From: Amoebophrya sp. A120
Lineage: Eukaryota; Sar; Dinophyceae; Syndiniales; Amoebophryaceae
Reading direction: 5' to 3'
NCBI GenBank assembly: GCA_905178155.1
Contig: CAJINV010000009.1
Coordinates: 1,175,907 to 1,239,906, forward strand
Length of the DNA: 64,000 nt
Shown here: positions 10,760-22,328 of the stretch, piece after piece
Layout: every line of letters starts with the position of its first letter
How positions within the stretch are numbered: the stretch's first letter is position 1
Notes under the pieces: model-generated
The model's input: only the letters and a program-made list of their open reading frames with translations
Database searches by the model: none
Told to the model about the DNA's origin: nothing
Position numbers and translations under genes: made by a program

Positions 10760-12156
10760 GGCCTTTCGATGCAGGACCTTGCGTTCGTCCTACACGAGAC
10801 AACAGAGGTGGGCGGAAGGGAAAATAAATAAATCCGTGCTTTTTTGCTTCCATATCTGCCAAGCGAAAAGTAGAACTCTCGAAATTATACGATAGCACAA
10901 AAAGGAAAACGTCTCGATTTTCGCAATTGCTGTTCGGAGATTGTCGTGTCATCGGGGTGAGACCTTGCCGTGAAGGGACTTCTACGTTCTACTCGTATAA
11001 GTACTTCCTGACCGGTGACTGTGAACTAAGTTTCATCAGGCACCCCTACAAAACGAATTCAATTTTTTTATTTCATTTGTCTATGACACAGGAGCAGGAC
11101 ATACAGCAGGGAAAGAAAAGGAGCTTCCTCCGATTTCTTCATCACGCCTATTTCTCAGTGTGAACGAACAAGTAATCTTCTGTACTTGCAGACGAAGGTG
11201 TACGGCTCGCGCGTTGAGCGCGGACGAAAAAACATCACCAGGAACGAAAGAGTAAATCTAAACTCATGCGGAGTGTGCTTTCGATGGGATAATAATTTGG
11301 AGATGGAGCAGTGGTGTCATCTTTATTACGAACGAGGCGGAGTATCAATACTTGAACGACATTTCTTGTTCCAGCACGAAGGAACCGCGATACTGTACGA
11401 TTTTGTTCGCAGAAATATGAAGAAGCATCTACTCGTCGCGCCGGTTTATTTGCGGGACCAGCGTATAAGGTAGGGTACACCTTCAACTTGCATTTATTCG
11501 CTGGAATGAGGCCAAATACTTTTACTTTTTCCGTGCTGCACGCGAAGCAACGGCTCCATTTCGCGTACTGCAGTTGTACGAGTGTGGGGGCGAATCGTGT
11601 GGTGAGGCAGATAGTTTTGGAGAAATGGTGTCGTGGGGATCACAGAAAGGCATTGCCGAAAACGGAAAACCGGGAACAGAAGTGCTGGAGAAGTTCTGAT
11701 ATAATATAACACGCTGCAGAAAAAAGACTACGTAGTGAAAGTGAAAATCTGTTTCGATATCACAACCCAGAGCAACTCGTCTGGGGAGGTCACGCAATAG
11801 AAGAAGACAGGGATGCAACGAAGCTTCACTGCCCAGCTCTCATGCGTGAACGTGAAGATTATTGCGGTATAGAGACGCGAGAGCGTGTAGTTTCTACACT
11901 GAAACAACACTTCTAGACGCCCCCATCGAGATCTGGATCGATTCAGTTTGGAAATTGAAGTGGCGACGAATGTGACACTACAAATTTCTAAATTTTTTGC
12001 AACACGTGAATTTGATAAAGCCTCTCAGAAGTAGCAAGTGTGGGAGAACGAGGCGGCAAATACTCCGTACGGAGGGAAAAAAGGGGGTATCTAGACGTTT
12101 GCCTTCAACGCTACTGTTAGAAAGATCGTGGAAGAGAAAATTTATCACGTAGCTAC
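10760..12156. other. Intergenic, acceptor near 10790
   Basis: Just upstream of the 10759 ATG the minus strand has a pyrimidine-rich tract ending TGTAG, followed by GACGAACG, a likely splice (probably spliced-leader) acceptor. The rest of the interval shows no coding-like frame. The 3' end of the 12157 gene lies at its far side. Confidence 0.4.
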
Positions 12157-15023
12157 TTACTTGTTGTCGTCACCAAAAAGCCACTTGATGACTCCATCAA
12201 TTGGAGCCTTGTCATCGTCACTTTTCTTGCTGGATTTCGAAGGGTCGCCGCGCCTGTGACTTCCTCCTGCCCCTCGAGACACATCTCGATGGTGCGATGG
12301 CCCGCCGCTGTGCTCGTCGTGTCCTCTGCCAGAATGAGAATATTGATCATCGTCATAACCATAGCCATACCCGCCATCTCTATGGATGTGTCAGAGTTGA
12401 AATCGACAAAGTTGAAATAAATTGTCATGCTAAACCGACCGAAGCCACTACATTGTCATGCATAAAATGGATGCAAGTTGGACTTGGAACCAAGTTTCCA
12501 AGTGGCGCATGACAAATTTCGGTGGTCCCTGAATCCAGTTTGTCATGCTGCTTAGGCAAAGAAGAGTGATTTTCTCATGCTACTTTAGCAGCTCGAGCTG
12601 TAACCCCAAACAGGCTTACAATCGGCCTCACTTGCCTGCTCTGCAACGCACGTACCTCGGGCCATGCATTTTATGCATTACAAATTATTTCAACTTTGAC
12701 GATTTCAAACCTGACGCTTCCATAATCTCCCTTTCCCCCGTAATCCCCGCCGTAGTACCCGTCGTTTCCCTTACCTCCGTAAGAGTAAGACCCGCCTCTT
12801 TCGTAGGATTCGTTAACGTAGCCTTCAGGTGCGTACGAGGCGGAGGCGTCGTTCTCGTTTTCCCAATATTCGTCTTCCGCTCCATGAGTGGTGCCGCACA
12901 ACAAACACACGACGAAGAGGAGCACAAAAGCTACGCCCACACCTGCCGCAACGAGGATCAAGGTACCGTCGTCCTCCTCAGCTAGATCAGTCGTGTTTCC
13001 CGCCGCGGCCGTGGTTGTTTCTGTAACGACTTCTCCTTTGTCATCCGTATCCGGGTCCTCGAGCAAATTCTCAAAGGTGCCCTCTGGTGGAGCTGCGTAT
13101 TGTGAAGAAAAGTCCAACCCCCCATATTCAGACGAGGCTAGTTTGCTTGCTACATTGTTTGATTTCTTGAACCCAAAAATTAGTCTTTCCAGAAAGCACA
13201 GCTACAACTCCACCGCGTTGAATCAAGCAAGTGATTTCTCCAACGTGTTGATTCGTCTGCAATAGAAGTTTCTATGCCGAATACTTAGGTAAGCACTACC
13301 TAATCGCTTTCCTCCGGGGGCTTCGGATCTGCGTGCATTTGATTCTGCAGACGCTGACGCAGTCCTTCTCCTTTCGCACATGACAACCTGTGTATAGAAA
13401 TCACGCCACCCAAACTCGTTGCAACTGCTAGAGGTTGTCTTTTTTTTCGTGATACTGCCGTTACGTGATTCAGGGGATTCACGGTAGTCACCGACATGTC
13501 GATGATGTCGCTGACTGCCGCTTTCCACGCCACGTGCCAGATATTTCCCTGCTTGTCGAGCGCCTCTGGGTCCGCAGGTTCGCATTTTTCCTTCAAGAAA
13601 ATACATCCTTTACGACTTCCTTCGGGCACCTCGAGGAACTTCAGCGCCACCCCCCAGCATCCGGTCCACGCATCCATGCACATCTTCATGCACTTTGCGG
13701 CCTCGAACTCCTGGAAGGCCTATCAGAGCGAAAAGAATTCCTGTCAAACATATCACTTTGTACCTTTCATGCGAACGCAAACTAAGTAAGTACTTTGTTC
13801 CTGCTCGTAATGAGAAATAACGCCGATGGTGCAAACATCACAGTACGCTATCAATTGAATCGTGATCGTCTCGATGTAAACAGATCCCGCTGCCGAACGA
13901 AACCAAACGGCATGGGCAGAAGTTCACGAGGAACCACGGAGCAGCCCACGATCAGGCAGTCCGTCGCAGCAGCGAAGGTTTCGCATGAGCAAAAAAACTG
14001 GGTCATTTTTCATCTAAGACTAAAGGCGCGTGTTCTGCTTCTCAATACAGTATGCTTAACTTTAAAGTCACAATTCTATATATATTTTATTCGTTCATCT
14101 CAGCGTTTTTGGGACCGGGAAAGCACTTTTCATCCTGGTAAGGCCCTATGTTCCTTTTCGAGCCACTCGTCAAAATGCAGCTCGATGCTGTTAGGATCGT
14201 AGTTGTCGTCGGGCACCCAGTAGGCGCTACAGAAAAGCGACTTGTGATAGACCCACATCATCTGGTCCTCCGATTCCTTTTGCAGTTCGTTCTGCGCTGC
14301 GCTGAAGGTGGGGGTCCATTTTTCGTTTTCAGCGTCAACCCGGGCAATGTACGCCTTCCACGCCGCATCCTCCTCACGGGTCTTGTACCCGGAGCCGCAT
14401 TTCAGTGCTTGAAAGGTGGCGCGTTCGTGTTCCGGATTGACATAGATGTGCGTAATCTCGCTCCTGGAGACGCCGAAGTCACCGGTATCTTCTTGATACC
14501 AGTGCGCTTCTGACCACGGCCAAATGTCTCTCCCCCAACAGTCGAAGTCAAACCTCCCATCAAAATGTACAATGCGAGCTTCATGCCCCGGAAGCCACGT
14601 CGTGCCGCCGCTGGGATACCTGATCTGCTCCGAGTCGCATCCTATCGATTCAATGTTCCCGATGGTGAGGCAATTTTCGTCGGGATTCGTCCGATCAACA
14701 GGAATTACTTCATCGCCTTGTGTTACTTTGGTACTTTTTGCGGTGTCGTGTCGTGTGTGCTGCGAAGATAGGCTCAGCTTCTTCCTTTCGCTAGTCGCAG
14801 CTTGGACAGCCATGTCGTGGTGAGTGTTTGTTTTTTTCTTAGTCGATGACATTTTTCCGCCAGCTGCGGCCTTATCCGTGTTCTTCGACACGATGGCGAG
14901 CCCATTTGCGAGCTTGATGGGGGGCAAGCTTGCGAGGAACAGAGGACGGAGCTTAAAACAGTTAATCCATCTGTCCCTGCTATTTTTCGACGTCATAGCA
15001 TTCGTGTTCTCAGAAAGACGCAT
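12157..15023 (-). CDS. Type I membrane protein, second of the tandem paralogous pair
   Basis: Paralogue of the 6842-10759 gene, function unknown. Approximate minus-strand exons: 15023-14140, 13721 to about 13500, 13165-12725 and 12375-12157. The N-terminus has a hydrophobic stretch (LRPLFLASLPPIKLANGLAIV) that may target it to the secretory pathway. Shared features with the paralogue are ATFQALKC, a helical segment rich in Glu and Trp, CWGVALKF followed by GCIFLKEKC, one membrane helix (LILVAAGVGVAFVLLFVVCLL), and a cytosolic tail ending DDDKAPIDGVIKWLFGDDNK. The tail before this is Gly/Tyr-rich with GGKG and GYGYG repeats. Stop TAA is at 12157-12159. The last intron is an introner element. 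The donors after 14140 and 13500 are uncertain, and an earlier in-frame start upstream of 15023 cannot be excluded. Confidence 0.6.
12381..12724 (-). mobile_element. Introner element (344 bp) in the tail of the membrane-protein gene
   Basis: Ends are imperfect inverted repeats beginning TATGGA on both sides and continuing through TTGAAATCG and CAAAGTTGAAAT. The flanking 5-mer atctc occurs at 12376-12380 and 12725-12729, a perfect target duplication. Removing the element plus one copy joins GGA GAT to GGC GGG in frame. A GT-AG alternative (intron 12380-12710) is also in frame and would add three residues, so this site alone does not decide the splice chemistry. The interior repeats TTGTCATGC and GCATGACAA, shared with the other elements. 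Confidence 0.85.
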
Positions 15024-15189
15024 CGTGTTTATTAGCAGAAACGACTGCGGTCGGATTCCACGCGCCGAACCGATGCTCTTCTCGCCGTCGCTTTCGCGGC
15101 CGAAAAATGCCGAGCAGGTGAGAAAAAAGAGTACTTCAAGAAATGGTGGCGGGACTGAAAGAGCGAAAACAGAAGCACAAGATGCCAAA

Positions 15190-16323
15190 ACTCACGAGCA
15201 GTTGCTTCCTTTCATCTCACACCTGGGAATACATCATCCTCATCTATAATCCAACCTGGTACAAATAGAAGATTCTCTCTTATTTTCTGTGATGTAGATG
15301 TAGTATCAATTTGATTCTTCTCCTGTTTATGAAGTTGCGACTTTATTAACGAAGGAAAGGGGTTCCCAGAAGATCCCAAAAATATACGCTGTGGGGTGAA
15401 GGGGTGCATTCGTCTACTTCCGGTCAAAAACTGTCAAAATTTCGAGCACTCCTATCTTATGTGAAACTATGTTCTTCTTCTTTATCTTTTTCGAACAACA
15501 GTTCTAGTGCTCGCGTAGTAGCGCAATAAGCTGTTGTAGCCCGTCGAACGATGTAAAGAGCAGATTTATGGTCAGGCTCAGGGGCTCCATGAAGAACGAT
15601 AGCGTATTGATACGAGTTTGTAGAACGATGTATGGGAGGACGACAACGACAGGTTGTTTCTTAGTCATTCAAGATGAACGGGAGGACCGAGATTGTTTCT
15701 TATTCAATTATGCTGCGCGATCGATTATGACGCTCACACGATTCAGTCTGCACGACGCCAAACGCAAACAAAACGACAAAAGCACAAATACAACGACGCA
15801 CAGAACGGCACTGCGCGTGAGTGTTCACTACGAAACTCGCATGCAGAAGCGAACACCTCGTCCTGCGTTGCAATTTCTTATTACCTTGCAAAGGTGCTCG
15901 GCTACTTTTGTTGGTATGCTTCATACAGAAGAGCTGTCGACAATGTAGTACATCGGAGGGAGAATGTTGGCCACATCTTCGTGGTCAACTGCGTTACCAA
16001 ATCCAAACATGCTCTGAGAAAAACTCGAGAGAGCAGTACGAGATGACAATGCGATTCTGTTGTACAACATCGAATGGGTGGTTCTGAAAAACTCTGAATG
16101 AACGAGGTGGAGGGGCCCGCGTAGCAGCAACATTACTTCTTGTTGTGCAACGGATTTCGATTCTTCAGTCTTCCCTATGTATAATTAGTCTGAAGAAACC
16201 GAAACAAAACGCGGTGCCACCGCCTTTTACAGGTGCTGCTGCTGTTGCGTGCTGTGTAGCCATATATTCCGACCACGGAAGTGGTCTCGTTTAGCGGTCT
16301 CCTTTATGACGTCGGTCACTCCC
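15190..16323. other. No confident gene
   Basis: Short frames only on both strands, with no recognisable motif. It contains the 3' flank of the channel gene and the upstream region of the 12157-15023 gene. Confidence 0.4.
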
Positions 16324-16400
16324 TCAGGCGAAGTGCTTTTTGACGCCGACGCTGCCGCGGGGGCGGCGGCACATCAGGATCATCAACATCACGATAGGTT
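16324..16400 (-). other. Possible alternative last exon of the channel gene
   Basis: After TTTGAAATAG the minus strand reads TYRDVDDPDVPPPPRQRRRQ and a few more residues to TGA. It matches in phase a possible donor AG|GTCTTG near 16731. If used, it replaces the last few residues with an acidic, proline and basic tail. Splice evidence is only by eye. Confidence 0.3.
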
Positions 16401-16706
16401 CTATTTCAAATTCAATTTGTTGCCTGATACTATATCAACAACTCCGTCCTCACTGTCCAAGCAACTGCGCGTGGATATTCGCCTGCACAAGACTGGTATC
16501 CGCTTTCTGGTGTAGTATCAAGCCCCTGTGCGTGATATGAAACAGAAAAAACCCAATGGGAACGCGTGGCCCACTGTTTCGATAGATTGCCAAGCTGCTT
16601 TTCGTGATCTTCGTTTTTACTGCAGCACCTGCACCAACAGGATTGGATGCTCTACCTCTACCTTGTATTGTTGCATAGTATATGCCAATCCGCACGGCAT
16701 TCTCAT

Positions 16707-19700
16707 TCAGCTCAGCCATTTACAAGACCTATGATCTTGCTGACAATCAATGTCCTTGCCATGATCGAAGAATTTTTTTATAACATCAATGGGCCACCAC
16801 GCTAGTTCCTTCGATGAGCTTCTTCGCTTTTCGTAGGAGAAGAGGAATTTCCGCATGGGTTCCCAGTTCTTCCAGAACTCCTGGTCTTTGCGGCTTTCGG
16901 CCTGGATGCACGCAATGGAGAAGGCGACGTAGAGGTTGAACATTAACGTGGTTTGCACGAACCACACCAGCGCACAGAAGATCAAACCTGTTCCAAACGG
17001 CTCCGGAAGGACCTGCTGGAGGTACCATGGCCAGGGCGATCAAACCGAAAAACCGACTCCGTCTACACTCCGAATCTGATTTCGTCCCACCAATGCGCTT
17101 GCGTTGTCACAAGAGTTGGACACAATCATGCAAATCGTTCTTTTCATTTTCAATTTCAGAAGAAATGCCGTCTCATCTTTCATGTAAGTTGTAACGAGAC
17201 TTCCGCAACAATGCATGAAACGGGGCATCGCATCGGCGTGCACAAAAAGTCGTCGACTCAAGCCGAACCGCCTGCCTGTCACACGAAACAACATTTTTTG
17301 CGGAAAGAATGCAAAATGCAGCACCACAAGCATCAGCTCAGAAATTATGTGTATATACGTAGAAACCAGATGCAGGTGTAGATCCAGCAGAGCTTTCGTT
17401 TTCATAATGGGTGCTGGTAGCTCATTTCTTGCACCAAGTCAGGGAACGCATTGGAGAAGAACTGTGTTTGTATTTGGAAGCATAGAAGCAAGTGCAAGGG
17501 ATGCGAAAGACACACATTAATTTGCAGCATTCGAGTGCAGTTCGATTCGCTTCTAAGCAAGTTCTAGAGTTCGTAAAAATTTGTATGTGTAAAAGGGGAC
17601 GATTAGCAGTAGCTCGTACAACGCGTCATCACAAAATTGAAAAGAAAAAACGTACGATTGATATGAGCGTGAAGATGCCCATGCCAATATCGTTGAAGTT
17701 GAGCGCGGTGTGGCTGGAGTAGTAGCTGCCGTTTCGGTCCAGGTCCTCCGGTGACGGATTGGTCTTGCCTAGCATGCCGCCCCAGCCCATCTGCCCCAGG
17801 GACGCGAAGAAGAGCAGGCAGACAAACAGGAGGCAGATAATCTCCTCGCAAACGAGCACCATCCGCGTGACGGACACCAGCAGGTCGCGGAACTGCCGCG
17901 TCCGGGCGAGAATCCGAACCAACCGGAGGATTCGGATAATGTTCACCGAGCGAATGATGCCGGACGCGCCCTTGATCCCGGACACGCGGACCATGGAGAC
18001 CGAGAACAGTGCGACGGAGGTGAAAAAGTCAAACTGGTTCGACGGGTTTTTCTTCCAATATTCCGCAAAAGACATCACGGACAACTTCGCGCACACCTGA
18101 GAGTAAGTAATATGAAGCGTGTTTGAGAGCATGGACAAGCAAAAGCATCCAACAAAACTACAAAAGGGCTGTGGACAACAAAGAAACACTCATGCAAGAG
18201 CAAACTAAAAATTGTAACTCCATGATGCAGAGAAAGGTGCAAACATTCGAGAATGGAGATTGCTTTCGCATCACTGATTTCCTTTACATCTGAAGTGAAG
18301 AACTCCATGTGAAAAGATAAGTACCTCCCCCATGTAGATGATGGAGAAGATGAGCTCGACGGTCTCGCCGTTGCTCTTCCACTTGGCCTGGAACGCCGGG
18401 CTGCACTCGCTGGACACGAGGCCGTCCGCGATCATGTAGACCAAGTTGATGAGCAACACCGTGCCTATTATGTCGTCCACGGCGCCGCTCTCCACGTTGA
18501 GCTGCAGGCGCTTCAGGAACTTGAAGATTCTCTGCGCACGCTCGGGCGACATCACGTAGAAGAGCCACTTTGCCGTGCGGGAAATTTCCTTCGGGTCTTT
18601 CACCAGGCCCTTGGTTTGTATCCCGCCCGGGTGGCTCATCTTGTCCGGCTTCTCCCACCCGACGGACCGTCGCAGCAGGTCCAACACGTCGGACTTGCTC
18701 GGGGGCGGGCTGTCGTTCTGATTCTTCCCGGCTTTCGTCTGCACCAGGTCCTCCAGCAACCGCGCGCTGGTTTGCACGCCCATTTCCGTCGTGGGCGAGA
18801 CGCTTTCCCGCGGCTGCGGGATCGGGGCGGACTCCCCCTCGGGCATCTGCACGTACATGTTATCCACTGTGAGTCTCCCTTCTCCCCCGGCGTCCTCGCC
18901 CGCCGCCGGGGCCACTTGTTGTTGCTCGCCCTCCGCGGCCTTCGCGGCGGCGATCTGTTCGCGGGTGAAAGCGGCGTTCACGATCGCCTTCAAGTTGGCG
19001 TCGTGCTTCCGGTCCTTGTGCGGAACGCCGGCGTTGCGCACGATCTCCAGCGTGTCCTCCTCGATGGCGTGCTGGTAGTACTCGTCGTGCTTCATCAGGA
19101 TCCGCGCGCTCTTCCGGCCGACCAAGTGCCGGTGGTTGTCGTTGGAGTGCAGCGCGAGGCTCTCGCCGAGCAGCTCCAGGATGGGGCTGTCCCGCTTGGT
19201 CACCCAGATGCGCAGGTGAATCGCCGAGAACAGGTTGAAGAACTCCTCCTTGCCGAGCCGGCGGTCCCGCGAATGGTCCAGCATCTCGAACATGAAGGGC
19301 AGCACCGAGATGTCGATGGGCGTCATCTCCGGCAGCGAGTTGAGCACGGTGACCAGCATGTGCATGTCCCCGATGCTGAGCCCCTCGTAGTCCCCGCACA
19401 GGTCCTGCAGCTCGACGAACGCCTTCTCCAGGCCCTTGGTCGTGTGCGTGGTCAGCTTCAGGTAGTCCTGCTTGATGAACTCCTCGTACTGGCTGTACAC
19501 CGTCGCCAGCACCAGGTTGGTGAACACCACCGCGCCCATGAACATGAAGAACAGGTACAGCAGCGCCAGCCACCGCAGCCCCTGCATCGCTGGCAGCATC
19601 TCGTCCGGGAAGTTTGCCGTCGTGCCCATGTAAAAGTAGGACTCCACGGACGACGCAAAGGTCGAAAACTTCATGATGTCCGGGTTTTCGGGCGTACCGG

Positions 19701-22328
19701 GGGGCACGACAAAGCTGGAAGAACTGCCACTACTGCTCGGCGTCGAGGGCGGGGCAGCCGTAGTTGCATTTGACGTCGACTGTTCCGATAGTATGTCGCT
19801 CGCGACAGGATACTTGTCTAGTGCGAACGCAGCAGATTTTTCCATTCTGCGCACTTCTTCTTCTTCCCCGCCAGAGGAGCCCGCAGTTGCAGCTGATATT
19901 GGTCCTGCTCGTGTCCTCTCTTCACTAGTAGCTCGTCCCGCAGCGGCGGCGGCCGCTGCTGTTCTTGCCGCGCTCGGCAGATCCTTGCCCGTCGTCGGGA
20001 ACATCAATGGAGCTCCCCCGCCAATAGAGGAGGACAATTCCGCGAACATGCTGAGCATCGAGGGCGCGGACTGCGGCACCTCGCCGGTGTAGGCGAGCTC
20101 CGGGTGCTCCTGCAGCTGCGTGGTGAACACCTGCTGCGTGGCCCAACCGAAGAACAGGATGTTCGCGATGAACAACGCCAAAATGTTCCGCCAGCGCGGA
20201 ACCGTGTTCAGGACCGCGGTCACCACGGTCTTCATAAACCGCCGGGTGAGGATCATCCCGGTGGAGGCGAAGGTGATCAGCTGGAAGGGGCAGTGGTTCA
20301 GCATGAACACCTTGGCCTCGTGGCAGTAGTAGCCCACGCTGGAGGCGTCCTTGCCCGCGTCGAAGAAGCGCCCGATCTCCTGGAGCTGGAAGGCCACGAA
20401 CATCAGCAGCGACATGACGCTATCAAATGCAAAAGTGTCTGGGTCTGGAATGTTGCCGGGTTTGTCATGCATATTTTATATGACCCAGGTTGTCTCTAAT
20501 GCACGACCTAGGATCACAGATTTTTAGATGGCTTCCTGATGTCTACCCCGCATGACAAATGCCCTCTTCGCGTAGCACAAACTAGCCTCCTCTTGCTGGT
20601 CATGCAATACAGATTTTTTTAGAGTCCAAAGCTAGCATCACAAGTTCCCACCTTCCAGACCCAGACATTTTTGCATTTGATAGACGCCCCCGACGATGAC
20701 GCAGCCCCACTCCCAGTAGGGAAACGTGGACTGCATGCACTTCTTCCGGTATCACAGTGAAAAATGCCCCCCACCCCTGAAATTGCAACAATTTGTGATG
20801 CGAAGTTTCCAAATGAAAGCTTTTTGTCATGCATGAAAGGAGTGCGAATCTTTCTGATGCAGATTCTAGTCGTGTTTCGCATCGCTTGCATGACAAGCAC
20901 CGCTCTTGCTGGGATCTTTTGCAATACAAATTTTTGCTATTCACGATCGGAAATCTGTGATGCTGATACACGCAAGAGGGCGAATGTTTCATTTGGAAAG
21001 ATTTGCAATACAAATGCTTTCAAGTTCGGGGGTGGGGGCATTTTTCATTGTAATATCCGGTCCTCCTCGCTCTTGAAGTTCTTCTTGTAGATGTACTCCT
21101 TGTGCAGCTTGAGCGCGAACACGAGGAAGGCCGCGATCTGGATCAGGCTGGTGACCACCGGGTTCAGGGTCGGCACGTTGCTTAGATACAAGTCCGGCGG
21201 GCACACGTCCGGGTTCCCCGTGTCCACCACGATGCTGGAGGACGTCCCGGTGAAGAACGAGTAGATGTCCGTGGGCTCCTCCGCCGCCGCGTTTGCGTCG
21301 CCCGGCGTGACGCGGCGCTGCCAGATGGTGGTGGGGTCGCGCAGACAGAAGATGGGCACGCGGATGAAGTTCACGATCAGCAGCGCGATCACGAGCTTGC
21401 GGGTCCGCTTGTTCCAAGTGAGAAAATCGATGAAGGCGTTCCACGACTTGCGGTCTGTGGGGTACTCGTTCACGAAAATGCCACGGTCCGCGTCGTGGAT
21501 GCGCCACGCGATGGTTTCCAACGTGACCAGCTCGTGGTGCGGCACCTCGTCGGAATCGTTGTCGTCGATGTCCTCGAAGTGCTTGCTCTGCGCCAGCCGC
21601 TTGCGCGCCTCCGCTTTCGTCGTGACGTGGTCGGGACTGCCGTAGGACCGATGGCTTTGGTCGCCACTCCGCCCGGAGTCGCCCTCCTCCACGCCGAGGA
21701 GCTCGTTCACCTTTTCTACCTCGTCCTCATCCGCGTCGCCCGGCGCGGTCGCGCTGCCCTCGGCCCCGCGCCGCTTCTTTTCGCTCGGGGACAACGAAGC
21801 CTCAAACTCCGCGCGCAGCTTGGCCTCCTCCTCCGCCTCGGTAGTGGATGGGTCCACGTGGGTCTCCGGGGTGGTGAATATCTTTGTAGACGCCTTGGCG
21901 GAGTGGTATACCTGTGGATTTATTTGTTGTGGATTGATAGATTGCAAGAACCGCTCCGATGCTGCTCTGTGCTTCTTCATCAACTTTGAAGACGCACAGG
22001 GAAAATATATCCAATGATAGATTGTGCCTCCATTATTATCTATCATATTCTTTTCTGTGCGATAAAACGGAATGCATCAAAGAACTCAGTAGTGATGTAG
22101 AAGCAAGTAGAAACTTACCCCTGGGTATTTGTCGCGCGCTCGATAAATCGTTCGTAGAAAGAGACCGCTACCGGACTGACTGGCGTCCCGCTCCTCCATG
22201 CTCTTTCGTTCCAGCGGCGCCTGGAAGCGAGATACGCGCGGCCGGTCAAACTCCGACTCCTCCACATGCAGGAGAGTTTCCTTCAGCGACTCAAAGTACG
22301 CTGCGTCGGAAGTACCGAAGTACGCCAT
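16707..22328 (-). CDS. Two-repeat voltage-gated cation channel, two-pore-channel (TPC) type
   Basis: The protein has about 1320 residues. Exons: 22328-22119, 21911-21056, 20744-20683, 20415-18325, 18096-17656 and 17012-16707. The first five sum to exactly 1220 codons. Repeat I: S1 near 235 (LVIALLIVNFIRVPIF), S2 and S3 near 335-390 (WGCVIVGGVMSLLMFVAF), and S6 near 660 (LALLYLFFMFMGAVVFTN). A linker near 755 has an EF-hand-like loop (FEMLDHSRDRRLGKEEF). Repeat II: S1 near 1028, S3 FDFFTSVALFSVSMV, a strongly charged S4 (IIRILRLVRILARTRQFRDL), S5 near 1155, a pore stretch near 1205 (NFNDIGMGIFTLISI) and S6 near 1235. Two six-helix repeats joined by an EF-hand linker is the TPC plan; TPCs carry Ca2+ or Na+ across endolysosomal or vacuolar membranes. 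Repeat I lacks a regular Arg-rich S4, so repeat II probably senses voltage. Two consecutive introns are introners. A last extra exon (16400-16324, phase-compatible) is possible. Confidence 0.8.
20421..20682 (-). mobile_element. Introner element (262 bp), channel intron 3
   Basis: The ends are 30-base inverted repeats with one mismatch, starting TATCAAATGCAAAA. The target duplication gacgc is at 20416-20420 and 20683-20687. Excision of the element plus one duplication copy restores GGC GTC ATG in frame inside a membrane helix (VGGVMSLLMF). The only GT-AG option (GTCTAT...GATAG) adds one base and breaks the frame, so the real splice must be non-canonical. The interior has GTCATGC and CATGACAAA motifs. 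Confidence 0.9.
20750..21055 (-). mobile_element. Introner element (306 bp), channel intron 2
   Basis: Terminal inverted repeats start TATCACAGTG and TATTACAATG, both followed by AAAAATGCCCCC. The target duplication tccgg is at 20745-20749 and 21056-21060. Exact excision joins GAC CGG A to AG AAG TGC, giving EEDRKKCMQS in frame. There is no GT at the 5' boundary, so the intron cannot be GT-AG. The 62-base exon left between this element and the next encodes part of a membrane segment. Confidence 0.9.

Noticed and set aside
13085-13140. Sequence resembling an introner end (ATATGGGGGG...TTCTTCACAATAC) in the 12157 gene
   Set aside because: It reads as normal coding sequence (SSEYGGLDFSSQYAAPPE) continuous with an exon starting at 13165, and no matching inverted end or duplication was found nearby.
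18616-19773. Long plus-strand frame opposite the channel gene
   Set aside because: A His/Arg/Gln-rich shadow of the codon bias of the minus-strand exon, with no domain.
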